Below are positions 37,151-45,676 of a DNA stretch of 64,000 nt, piece after piece. Source of the DNA: Streptococcus anginosus (GTDB lineage Bacteria; Bacillota; Bacilli; Lactobacillales; Streptococcaceae). The DNA lies in the NCBI RefSeq assembly GCF_001697145.1, contig NZ_CP012719.1:1398501-1462500 (forward strand), read 5' to 3'. A model generated the notes under the pieces. It was not told the origin of the DNA, made no database searches, and saw only the letters and a program-made list of their open reading frames with translations. How positions within the stretch are numbered: the stretch's first letter is position 1; the number at the start of each line of letters is the position of its first letter. A program made the translations under genes and the position numbers.

Positions 37151-37461
37151 TATTTTCTCCTTTTGCATACTGCTATTCTCTTTGTCTACTTCTATTCTAT
37201 ATAAAGGTAAAAAGACATGTCTAGGACATTTTTGTCTCAGACTCGTTTACTTTCTAAAATAAAACTCAATACGCAGTAGTTGAGTGGCCTTTATTACGTT
37301 GATGCTATCAGCTTTTACAAACCTACTCAACCTTGCAGGGGGGACAACAAATTTGATTTCTTACGAAATACCAATTTTTTATACGTAATTTTCACGATTA
37401 CACTCTTTCTGTGGGGGAATTCGTAGTAATCATGGCTGTCTGTCCCACTCCCATGACATTC
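37151..37461. other. Intergenic region folD-nnrD with degenerate hairpins
   Basis: About 310 bases. TCTAGGACA (about 37218-37226) faces TGTCTCAGA with a mismatch, and GTTGAGT (about 37278) faces ACTCAAC (about 37325) further on; a GGGGGG run lies near 37340. These look like a decayed intergenic repeat rather than a gene; no ribosome site supports a reading frame. It also holds the folD terminator and nnrD promoter. Confidence 0.35.
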
Positions 37462-38316
37462 TTATCTTTTCAAACTCCGCTTGCAAGCTCGATAAGTTTG
37501 CTCCATGAGCATAGTAATGGTCATCGGACCAACCCCTCTTGGTACAGGAGTGATGAGACTCGCGATTTCAGATACTTCATCAAATTTCACATCACCAATC
37601 AATTTACCATTTTCATCACGGTTCATGCCAACATCAATCACGACCGCGCCTTCTTTGACAAAATCTTTAGTCACAAAGTGACCACGACCAATGGCGACAA
37701 CCAAAATATCAGCTTTTTTTGTGATCTCTGATAAATGATGTGTTCGTGAATGCGTCAGAGTTACTGTTGCATTTTTAGCAAGTAAAAGCTGTGCCATAGG
37801 CTTTCCGACAATGTTACTCCGTCCAATGACAACAGCACGTTTACCTTCTAATTCTACACCGTACTCATGAAACATTTCCATAATGCCAGCAGGTGTGGAG
37901 GGAATCATGACAGGATGACCACTCCAAAGGCGTCCCATATTCATTGGGTGAAAGCCATCCACATCTTTATCAGGGTCAATTGCTAACAGTACCGCCTCTT
38001 CATCAATATGCTTTGGCAGCGGCAATTGAACTAAAATCCCATGCCAATCTGGATCTTGATTGTACTTTTCAATCAAAATCAGCAGCTCTTCTTGGGTTGT
38101 TGTTTCTGGCAGACGCACCACTTCACTTCGCAGTCCTGCAGCCAAAGCTGACCGCTCTTTATTTCTCACATAGATTTGACTAGCTGGGTTATGGCCCACT
38201 AAAATCACTACAAGTCCAGGTACCAAGCCTGTTTGGTCTTTTAGTTTACGAACTTTCTCCGCTAATTGTGCTTGTAATTTTTCTGCCAAAGCTTTTCCGT
38301 CAATTATTTTTGCCAT
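37462..38316 (-). CDS. folD: Bifunctional methylenetetrahydrofolate dehydrogenase/cyclohydrolase
   Basis: 284 residues, normal length. The signature segments [14 protein letters not shown] (with catalytic Tyr and Lys), VQLPLPKHI and [10 protein letters not shown], then the NADP-binding [17 protein letters not shown] and [11 protein letters not shown] are all intact. Supplies one-carbon units. Transcribed alone. Confidence 0.97.
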   Translation of the reverse strand: MAKIIDGKALAEKLQAQLAEKVRKLKDQTGLVPGLVVILVGHNPASQIYVRNKERSALAAGLRSEVVRLPETTTQEELLILIEKYNQDPDWHGILVQLPLPKHIDEEAVLLAIDPDKDVDGFHPMNMGRLWSGHPVMIPSTPAGIMEMFHEYGVELEGKRAVVIGRSNIVGKPMAQLLLAKNATVTLTHSRTHHLSEITKKADILVVAIGRGHFVTKDFVKEGAVVIDVGMNRDENGKLIGDVKFDEVSEIASLITPVPRGVGPMTITMLMEQTYRACKRSLKR

Positions 38317-38488
38317 ATAACTCTCATTTCTATTTTCTTCATTCTATTATAGCAGAAATTCATTCATTTGCCCTATAGACTTTTTTATAGAAAGTTATAG
38401 AGCGAAACCAACCTTGTCTTTCCCCCTTTTTCTACCATTTTATGAAAATTTACACAAAAAACAGAAAAAAAGGAGCCAAAAAACTTAA

Positions 38489-38522
38489 AATTACCTTAAA
38501 CCTTAAAACTATTTTAAGGTAA
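38489..38522. promoter_or_regulatory. Overlapping palindromes upstream of vex1
   Basis: CCTTAAAA-CTA-TTTTAAGG (38501-38519) is a perfect palindrome, nested inside TTACCTTAAA (38491-38500) and TTTAAGGTAA (38513-38522). It lies 60-90 bases before vex1, upstream of the likely promoter boxes. A dimeric regulator could bind here. No regulator is identified. Confidence 0.65.
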
Positions 38523-38582
38523 CTGCTTTAACATAGAACACGGTACCGATTTAGTTTAAAATATATAGAAGGGAAGAAAATT

Positions 38583-39875
38583 ATGCAAATAGCCAAGCAG
38601 GCTTTGAATTACATCAGTAGAAAAAGAGTTAAAACTCTTCTTGTATTTCTGATACTTACTCTCATTTCAACTGCCTTAACTAGTAGCTTTTCTATTATGG
38701 GAACGACTAATAATATCGAAAAGAAAATCTATGACGCATCAAATACTGGCTTTACAATAACTAGCAAAACACTTGAACGACCACTTTCACTAAAAACAGC
38801 AGAAAAATTACTTGAGAATAAAGAAATTTCAAAATTCAACTTCAAATACGATGCTTTAGCAAGTTTGACAGATAAAACTGTTGTCAAGAAAAAACAAGGT
38901 GTCACAAGAGACAATCAAAACCCTGTCCTCAACAATCTGGTTGCTGCATTAGGAACAAGTGATTCTACTCTAGAAACAACCTTTGCAAGTGGTGTTTTCA
39001 AACTTGAACAAGGAAAGCCAATTCGTAAAGGCGATAAATCCAAGATTCTCATCCATGAAAAATTAGCTAAAAAGAATCATTTAAAGGTTGGAGATAAACT
39101 AAAACTAAAGGGAGCTTCCTTAAAGGATGAGGATGCTAAACAACTCCATGAAGTAGAGTTTGAAATTGCTGGTATCTTCTCTGGAAAAAAAGAAGAGAAA
39201 CAAACAGGTTTAAGCTCAGATGCGACAGAAAATACTGTCTATATGGACTATGAATCGAGCCAATACTTACAGGACTACAAACCAGCTGATTATAAATTAT
39301 CTGCAGCCGTTTATTTCGTATCAAATCCAAATCAAATTGATAAAGTCATCAATACAGTCAAAAAGTCAAAAATTGATTGGAAGCAAACTGATCTTGTTAA
39401 AAATTCTAAGGCTTTTGAAGCAGTTTCTTCTTCTGTTACCAGTTTCAAACAGATTATTAATGTTTTAACTTTCAGTATCATTATTGGAAGTATCATCGTT
39501 CTTTCCTTGATTCTCATGTTCTGGTTGAGAGAACGAATTTATGAAATCGGAGTACTATTATCTCTCGGTATTTCAAAAGCGATGATTATCTCTCAATTCA
39601 TACTGGAACTGGTTATCATATCAGTATTTAGTATGGCACTAGCTTCTATTAGTGGCTCTTATATTTCCACTATGGTATTCAAAGGGTTTATAAAAGGCGG
39701 TCAACAACAAGATAGCTCATCTGCTATTTTTGAAAATATCGTTCCGCACTTACATACCTCTACTATTCTGATGACTTATGGAATACTGCTCATCATTATT
39801 TTACTTGCAGTAGTAGGTTCATCTTCTATTATCCTACATAAAAAACCAAAAGATATTTTAACCGATATAAGTTAA
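38583..39875 (+). CDS. vex1: FtsX/MacB-type ABC transporter permease Vex1
   Basis: 430 residues: one N-terminal membrane helix, a large extracellular MacB-type domain and three C-terminal helices with an FtsX region. Matches the layout of pneumococcal Vex1 in the Vex1-2-3 exporter. Ribosome site GAAGGG. Followed 11 bases later by the ATPase gene. Confidence 0.85.
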   Translation: MQIAKQALNYISRKRVKTLLVFLILTLISTALTSSFSIMGTTNNIEKKIYDASNTGFTITSKTLERPLSLKTAEKLLENKEISKFNFKYDALASLTDKTVVKKKQGVTRDNQNPVLNNLVAALGTSDSTLETTFASGVFKLEQGKPIRKGDKSKILIHEKLAKKNHLKVGDKLKLKGASLKDEDAKQLHEVEFEIAGIFSGKKEEKQTGLSSDATENTVYMDYESSQYLQDYKPADYKLSAAVYFVSNPNQIDKVINTVKKSKIDWKQTDLVKNSKAFEAVSSSVTSFKQIINVLTFSIIIGSIIVLSLILMFWLRERIYEIGVLLSLGISKAMIISQFILELVIISVFSMALASISGSYISTMVFKGFIKGGQQQDSSSAIFENIVPHLHTSTILMTYGILLIIILLAVVGSSSIILHKKPKDILTDIS

Positions 39876-39886
39876 GGAGACAAAAC

Positions 39887-40534
39887 ATGACAATTTTAAA
39901 AATGGATTCAGTTAGTTACCAATACAATAGCCTACAAGAAAATGTATTGAATCAAATCACAGCTTCATTTGAAGAAGGAAAATTTTATGCTATTATAGGG
40001 AAATCTGGTGCAGGAAAATCAACCTTACTTTCCCTTCTTGCAGGACTTGATACTCCTACAAAAGGAAAAATCCTCTTTGAAGATCAAGACATCGCTCAAA
40101 AAGGCTATAACCATCACAGACGGAAACAAATCTCCCTGGTTTTCCAAAATTATAATTTAATCGATTACTTAACTCCGATGGAGAATGTTCGACTCGTGAA
40201 TTCTCAAGCAAATAAAGATAGCTTACTACAACTTGGACTCAACGAAAAAGAAATCCATCGTAACGTATTACGATTATCAGGCGGTCAGCAGCAACGGGTT
40301 GCTATTGCACGCGCTCTTGCATCTACAGCACCAATTATCTTAGCAGATGAACCAACTGGGAACTTAGATGAAGGTACTGCCATGGACATCATTGAAGTCC
40401 TAATTAAATCAGCTAAACAAAAAAATAAATGTGTGATTGTGGTGACACACAGCAAAGAGTTAGCTAATAAAGCAGACGTCGTCTTAGAGTTAAGCAATAA
40501 GAACTTAGTCGAAGTCACTAAGAATTATAAATAA
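39887..40534 (+). CDS. vex2: ABC transporter ATPase Vex2
   Basis: 215 residues of the MacB/LolD type. Walker A GKSGAGKST, signature LSGGQQQRVAIARAL, Walker B ILADEPTGNLD and VVTHSKELA are all present. Drives the Vex exporter. Between the two permeases, with ribosome sites on both sides. Confidence 0.93.
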   Translation: MTILKMDSVSYQYNSLQENVLNQITASFEEGKFYAIIGKSGAGKSTLLSLLAGLDTPTKGKILFEDQDIAQKGYNHHRRKQISLVFQNYNLIDYLTPMENVRLVNSQANKDSLLQLGLNEKEIHRNVLRLSGGQQQRVAIARALASTAPIILADEPTGNLDEGTAMDIIEVLIKSAKQKNKCVIVVTHSKELANKADVVLELSNKNLVEVTKNYK

Positions 40535-40557
40535 GACCTCCAAGGAGAAGAAATTAT

Positions 40558-41946
40558 ATGTTAACGATAAAGAACGCTCTTGCCTATGTATGGCGCAAAA
40601 AAATAAAAACACTGATTATCTTTTTAATCCTGTTAGCCATCTCTACTTTAACACTTGGCAGTATTGCTGTTAAAAATGCAACAGACGCCGCTTCAAAAGA
40701 GACTTTCAAAAATATCACTAGCAGTTTCTCAATGCAGATTAACCGCGAAGTGAACCAAGGTACCCCTCGCGGAGCAGGAAATCTTAAAGGCGAAGATATC
40801 GAAGCTGTGGAAAAAGTTAAAGGTATCTCTGGCTACATCAAACGAATGAATGTTGTCGCTGACTTAATTGATCACCAATTGGTTGAATCTGGAGAAACCG
40901 ACTTTGAAAGCGAAGATAGAAAACAAAAATTCGGTCGTGCCATTATGGCAACAGGTATCAACGATTCATCGAAGGATGATAAATTTACCGCAGAAACCTT
41001 CAAACTAGTTGAAGGTAGACATATCAACAAAAATGACAAAAATGTTGCTTTAATTCATAAAGATTTTGCAGAAAAGAACAAACTTAAAGTCGGCGATACG
41101 ATTAATATAAAATCGAATACTTATGACTATGATAACATTCGCAAAGCTAATAAAACTACTAAAGTGACAGTTATCGGAATTTTTGACGGGAAAAATAAAG
41201 GAGGCGTTTCTAGTCCTCAAGAATTGTATGAAAATACCTTTATCACAGACTTAGAAACGACTAAAACTTTACAAGGTTCAACAGATAAAAACGCTATTTA
41301 TCAAGATGCTACTTTCTTTGTAAACGGTAGCCAAGATATTGATAAAGTTATGGCGAAAGTAAAAGAAATATCATCTATTGATTGGGAAGCCTACACCCTT
41401 GTTAAGAGCACAAGCAACTTCCCAGCACTTCAATCTTCTATTAACGGTATTTACGGCGTTACTGGAAACCTCTTAATCGGAACTCTAATCTTTGGAGCGA
41501 TTGTTCTTACGCTAGTCTTGTTCTTATGGATCAATGGTCGTAGAAAAGAAATGGGAATCATGCTTTCAATGGGAATTAGCAAAACAAAGATTTTCTTCCA
41601 ATTTATCACAGAAGTTCTCTTTGTAAGTATATTTAGCTTCATTGGTGCTTACTTTGCAGGTAGTGCTGTCAGCAAGGTGATGGGAAATAGCATTTTAAAA
41701 CAAGTTACCAGTGGTATTGCTGAAAAACTAGCTCGAGAAGGTAAGAGCGCCAATCTTGGAGGCGGGGCTGAAGTGGATGGCTTTAACAAGACCCTCACTA
41801 GCCTCAATGTACATGTATCTCCTGATGATATGACCAAGGTGGTCATCTTTGGACTTGCCATTATCATTGTTTCCGTCCTCATTGCTTCAATCACGCTCCT
41901 TAGTAAGCAACCAAAAGACTTGCTAATGGGAGATAACAGCAAATAA
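40558..41946 (+). CDS. vex3: FtsX/MacB-type ABC transporter permease Vex3
   Basis: 462 residues, homologous in layout to Vex1: N-terminal helix, long extracellular domain, three C-terminal helices (about 300-325, 350-375, 425-445). In pneumococcus the vex genes precede vncRS; no two-component system follows here. Substrate unknown. Ends before a strong terminator. Confidence 0.87.
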   Translation: MLTIKNALAYVWRKKIKTLIIFLILLAISTLTLGSIAVKNATDAASKETFKNITSSFSMQINREVNQGTPRGAGNLKGEDIEAVEKVKGISGYIKRMNVVADLIDHQLVESGETDFESEDRKQKFGRAIMATGINDSSKDDKFTAETFKLVEGRHINKNDKNVALIHKDFAEKNKLKVGDTINIKSNTYDYDNIRKANKTTKVTVIGIFDGKNKGGVSSPQELYENTFITDLETTKTLQGSTDKNAIYQDATFFVNGSQDIDKVMAKVKEISSIDWEAYTLVKSTSNFPALQSSINGIYGVTGNLLIGTLIFGAIVLTLVLFLWINGRRKEMGIMLSMGISKTKIFFQFITEVLFVSIFSFIGAYFAGSAVSKVMGNSILKQVTSGIAEKLAREGKSANLGGGAEVDGFNKTLTSLNVHVSPDDMTKVVIFGLAIIIVSVLIASITLLSKQPKDLLMGDNSK

Positions 41947-41967
41947 GAGATCAATGAGTTCAGACAA

Positions 41968-42006
41968 AATCGGTCCGTCAGCTAAGTTGACGGACCGATT
42001 TATTTT
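41968..42006 (+). terminator. Terminator of the vex operon
   Basis: A perfect 13-bp stem (41968-41980 with 41988-42000, core CGGTCCGTCA/TGACGGACCG) around a 7-base loop, then TATTTTAT. Confidence 0.9.
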
Positions 42007-42013
42007 ATAGACA

Positions 42014-42260
42014 GCTGGACTGACTATCGGATGAAATGACGTGAGGTTCTCTTTGTCGACTTGGTCGATAAAATGAACCGCTTTGGATTGGTTGGCTCTG
42101 TCGACCCAGTCGAAAAGATAAATAACTTTTAGTTTACCACGTCGACCCGGCGGACGAGATGAACTACTTTTGGTTTGCTCCATCAACCCGGCAGACAGGA
42201 TGAAACTGTTTTGATTGGCTCCGTCAGCTCGGCGGATGAGATGAAACTATATTGATTTAA
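42014..42260. repeat. Degenerate ~41-bp tandem repeat array
   Basis: At least five units start at 42055, 42100, 42141, 42182 and 42223 (periods 45, 41, 41, 41), with a weaker copy near 42014. Each opens with GTCGAC/GTCAGC-type sequence, then a short C/G-rich block, GATGAA and a TTTTGGTTTG-like end. The openings can fold as small hairpins (GTCGAC..GTCGA). It lies between convergent vex3 and the feo operon. Confidence 0.85.
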
Positions 42261-42282
42261 TTTACCCAATCACTCAGGTATA

Positions 42283-42417
42283 TTATTTATGTCTCATTTT
42301 TTCTTTGATTTCACATTGGCAGTCGCAATTGCTACAACTTCCTTTTCCCTTAATGATATGGTGCATAGCTGCACCTGCTAGAAATAAAATAATAACAAAT
42401 ACAATAATCGTTGACAT
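42283..42417 (-). CDS. FeoB-associated Cys-rich membrane protein
   Basis: 44 residues, too short for most gene finders: one membrane helix (residues 3-20) and a cysteine tail SCSNCDCQCEI. Such small proteins are regularly found directly after feoB and are thought to help FeoB, replacing FeoC. It starts after GGAGAAACT, nine bases downstream of the feoB stop. Confidence 0.88.
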   Translation of the reverse strand: MSTIIVFVIILFLAGAAMHHIIKGKGSCSNCDCQCEIKEKMRHK

Positions 42418-42425
42418 AGTTTCTC

Positions 42426-44570
42426 CTATACTGTTTGATGTGTCAGACTATCTAAAGTGATAACTTCTATTTTTTCTTTCCGTGGTTTTCTAAAGATGAA
42501 ATAGAGACCAACTGCTACAACGAATAAAGCAAAAATAGTCCCAAAAGATATTCCTTTTCCATATAGCAACGCTTGACCAAACTGATAAATCACAAGACTA
42601 ACATTATAAGCCAATAGCGTTTGGAAAGATATGGCAATCCACGTCCACTTTGCATTGCCCATTTCCCGATGAATCGCACCAATCGCTGCAAAACAAGGAG
42701 CACAGAGCAGATTAAAGACAAGGAATGAGTAAGCGGAAAGTGCCGTATAATGCTGTTGAAGATTGGTCCACAACTCTTTGGTAGTCTCTGTCGCGTCTGT
42801 CACTTTATACAAGATTCCAAAAGTCGAAATCACCGTCTCTTTAGCTAATAAGCCGGTAATAGCCGCAACCGTTGCTCGCCAATTTCCAAAGCCAAGAGGG
42901 CTAAAGATCCAAGCTAGCCCCTTTCCTAATGCCGCTAAGATACTATCTTCCGTCTCAACCGCCTGCAAGCCAAAGTTATAGGAACTAGCAAACCAAATGA
43001 AAATATTGGTCACAAAAATAATCGTTCCAGCACGCTTAATGAAGCTCAAAGCCTTCTGCCCTGCATAGCGCAAAACCGTTTTGACTTGTGGCAGGTGGTA
43101 ACTCGGCAACTCCATGATAAAGGGCGCTACTGCTCCACCGAGACTCGTTGTCTTTTTCAGAGCAATTCCCGATAAAACAATGGCTCCCATTCCGACAAAA
43201 TAAGCACTTGGTGCAATCCAAGGATTGCTGGGGAAGAAAGCTCCCGCAATCAAGGAAATAATCGGCAACTTGGCAGAACAAGGCATAAAGGTTGTTGTCA
43301 TAATGGTAATTCTACGGTCACGTTCATTTTCAATGGTTCTACTCGCCATGACACCAGGAACGCCACACCCCGTCGAAATCAACATGGGGATAAAGGATTT
43401 TCCAGACAATCCAAACCGTCTAAATAGACGATCCATGACGAAAGCAATCCGGCTCATATAGCCGATGTCTTCCAAGATGCCCAAGCAGACAAACAAGACA
43501 AAAATCTGAGGCACAAAGCCTAGCACAGCTCCGCAGCCTGCGATAATCCCATCAATGATTAAAGATTGAAGCCAGTCAGCTACAGCTAATTGCTCTAGCA
43601 ATGATTTAACACCATTTGGAATCCATTCTCCAAAGAGAACATCGTTTGTCCAATCCGTTCCCATCGTTCCAATCGTTTGAATAGAGAGGAAATACACCAA
43701 CCACATAACAAGCGCAAAAATCGGCAAGGCTAAATAACGATTGGTCACAATACGGTCAATCTTATCCGACAAACTTAATTTAGTAACATCGGCTTGCAGC
43801 GCCATTTTGACTGCCGATTCAATAAACTCATAGCGCGCATTAACAACAATACTCTCTGCGTCTTCTGTGTAGATTTCTTCCGTAATCCGAATCGCATCTT
43901 CAATCTCTGTTTTTTGAAAATCAGACAATGCCAGCTGTTCAGATAATTCTTTATCACGTTCAAAAAGCTTAATGGCATAAAAACGAGCTTGTTTTTGAGG
44001 TACTGCATTCCCCAAAATACGGATAATTTCTGACAAAGCCGCTTCAAAATGATTGTCGTAAGCTGGATAAACTTCCTCCTCTGCCTGGTTCATCACTCGC
44101 ATGGCCTGCTGCATGACTTGGTCAATCCCTGTCTTTTTCAAAGCACTAGTCGCTACGACCGGCACACCCAGTTGGTAACTTAATTTTTCTGTATCAATCC
44201 ATTTTCCTTGTTTTTCAACGACATCGCTCATATTTAAAGCCAGCACAACCGGAATCCCCGTCTCAATCAATTGCAAACTCAAATACAGATTTCGTTCCAA
44301 ATTGGTTGCGTCAACTACATCCAAGATCCCGTCTGCATTACCGCTTAAAAGATAATTTCTACTGACCATTTCCTCTGATGTATAAGGAGACAAGGAGTAA
44401 ATTCCCGGTAGGTCTTGGATAATGATTTCTTTATTTTTGCGAAATAACCCACTTTTCTTTTCAACCGTTACCCCAGGCCAATTTCCCACATGCTGGCTAC
44501 TACCGGTTAGAATGTTAAATAAACTAGTCTTTCCACTATTCGGATTTCCCGCAAGCGCTAATTCTTTCAT
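42426..44570 (-). CDS. feoB: Ferrous iron transporter FeoB
   Basis: 714 residues. N-terminal G domain with GNPNSGKTSLFN (G1), DLPGIYSLSPYTSEE (G3) and LNMSDV (G4), then the Gate/Core membrane domain with conserved GCGVPGVMASRTI and CSAKLPI. Imports Fe2+. Its start overlaps the feoA stop (ATGA). Confidence 0.96.
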   Translation of the reverse strand: MKELALAGNPNSGKTSLFNILTGSSQHVGNWPGVTVEKKSGLFRKNKEIIIQDLPGIYSLSPYTSEEMVSRNYLLSGNADGILDVVDATNLERNLYLSLQLIETGIPVVLALNMSDVVEKQGKWIDTEKLSYQLGVPVVATSALKKTGIDQVMQQAMRVMNQAEEEVYPAYDNHFEAALSEIIRILGNAVPQKQARFYAIKLFERDKELSEQLALSDFQKTEIEDAIRITEEIYTEDAESIVVNARYEFIESAVKMALQADVTKLSLSDKIDRIVTNRYLALPIFALVMWLVYFLSIQTIGTMGTDWTNDVLFGEWIPNGVKSLLEQLAVADWLQSLIIDGIIAGCGAVLGFVPQIFVLFVCLGILEDIGYMSRIAFVMDRLFRRFGLSGKSFIPMLISTGCGVPGVMASRTIENERDRRITIMTTTFMPCSAKLPIISLIAGAFFPSNPWIAPSAYFVGMGAIVLSGIALKKTTSLGGAVAPFIMELPSYHLPQVKTVLRYAGQKALSFIKRAGTIIFVTNIFIWFASSYNFGLQAVETEDSILAALGKGLAWIFSPLGFGNWRATVAAITGLLAKETVISTFGILYKVTDATETTKELWTNLQQHYTALSAYSFLVFNLLCAPCFAAIGAIHREMGNAKWTWIAISFQTLLAYNVSLVIYQFGQALLYGKGISFGTIFALFVVAVGLYFIFRKPRKEKIEVITLDSLTHQTV

Positions 44571-45043
44571 CCTTTTGCTTCCTTTTCACCTTTCACAACA
44601 CTAACCAGACTCGCTTCTGACTTTCTCAATGTCAAATCGTAGCCTCTCAACTTAATTTCTAGTGGATCACCTAATGGTGCAACCTTCTGCAACTGAACTT
44701 TTGTATTTTTCGTCAATCCCATGTCCATCAGCCTCCGTTTTAAAGCACCCTCTGCATGAATTGCTTCTATATACGCCACATCTCCAACAGCTAACTCAGA
44801 TAAAGGAAGAGCTGAGCGATTGCTATCTTTCAGAACAACGTCCAACTTTTCCAAAATAGATTTGTCCAAAGCAATCCTAGCAGCTCGAACTAAGAGAATG
44901 GCTGTATCATTTGTTTTTGAAATGATTTGAATAAAACTGCCTATCTTAATCCCTAAATCTGCTAAATGACGGACGCTCGCTTCCTCCAGATCGATTCCGA
45001 CAATTTCATATTCTGTTAATAATGTTATCCGAGATAAATCCAT
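44567..45043 (-). CDS. feoA: FeoA protein with two FeoA domains
   Basis: 158 residues from ATG 45043 (AAAGGAG before it). Two SH3-like FeoA domains are in tandem: residues about 5-70 and 80-155, each with an RHLADLGI or RRLMDMGL core. Ordinary FeoA has one domain of about 75 residues. Part of the Fe2+ uptake complex, likely binding FeoB. Confidence 0.9.
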   Translation of the reverse strand: MDLSRITLLTEYEIVGIDLEEASVRHLADLGIKIGSFIQIISKTNDTAILLVRAARIALDKSILEKLDVVLKDSNRSALPLSELAVGDVAYIEAIHAEGALKRRLMDMGLTKNTKVQLQKVAPLGDPLEIKLRGYDLTLRKSEASLVSVVKGEKEAKG

Positions 45044-45207
45044 ACTATCTCCTTTTCTGTTTGTCAAGAAATATGCTTACTATCACCATTAGTATACCAC
45101 TTTTTTCTAAGAATTTCTGACAATTCTAAGGTAGATAGGCAAAAATTATTGCAAAATAAATACCCCTAAGCAGGTGCCTAGAGGATATCTTATTAGAGAC
45201 TAGCAAA

Positions 45208-45438
45208 TTAATACAACAATTCATAAATTTCCATAGCAATCAAATCAATGCTATCAAAAGTATAGGTTTCACGCGCTGCAACATCGCGAAGAGTGAATAC
45301 TGAGCCATTTTCTTCATCATAGCTATAAGCTACTTCTGCTACAACAACCCCGTCACGTTCAAAATTACGTTTCAAATTGCCGCCATCTTTTGTCATAGCA
45401 TCTAAACGATTGATAATTCTTACTAAATGTGATTCCAT
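45208..45438 (-). CDS. DUF1797 family protein
   Basis: 76 residues (MESHLVRIINRLDAMTKDGGN...), the whole of a small conserved Firmicute family with unknown function. The ATG at 45438 follows AGGAGAAGG. Between feoA and clpE, on its own. Confidence 0.88.
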   Translation of the reverse strand: MESHLVRIINRLDAMTKDGGNLKRNFERDGVVVAEVAYSYDEENGSVFTLRDVAARETYTFDSIDLIAMEIYELLY

Positions 45439-45576
45439 TTTCCTTCTCCTATTCATTTATACGTTACTATTTTACCACAAATGAAAGATGAAATACCAGT
45501 AAAAGCCCTGTTTTTGATAAATTTAACACAAAATGAAACGCTTCAGTACAAAAATCTGTCTTTTAACACTTTATTC

Positions 45577-45633
45577 TTGCAATGTTTTAGAATACTGATA
45601 TAATAAGACTAAGAAGTTTGACTATTATTGACC
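45577..45633 (+). promoter_or_regulatory. clpE promoter with CtsR operator
   Basis: TTGCAA (45577-45582) and TATAAT (45599-45604), 16 bases apart. Just downstream, TTTGACTATTATTGACC (45617-45633) matches the CtsR heptad repeat (reverse: GGTCAAnnnnnGTCAAA). Consistent with heat-shock repression of clpE. Confidence 0.85.
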
Positions 45634-45676
45634 AATTGGTATCAGTCAAACAAATTTTAAAAGAAAGAGGTAGCAC

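Noticed and set aside
37411..37731. 106-codon rightward frame over the folD end
   Set aside because: Antisense shadow of folD and a degenerate intergenic repeat.
41923..42186. Leftward reading frame of 87 codons over the 41-bp repeats
   Set aside because: Produced by the repeat array and the vex terminator; no ribosome site, no family, and it runs through a strong terminator.
42014..42260. Possible CRISPR array
   Set aside because: Units are contiguous and degenerate with no unique spacers, and no cas genes are near.
41950..42420. Search for vncRS/pep27 after vex3
   Set aside because: Only a terminator, the repeats and the feo-associated small gene follow.
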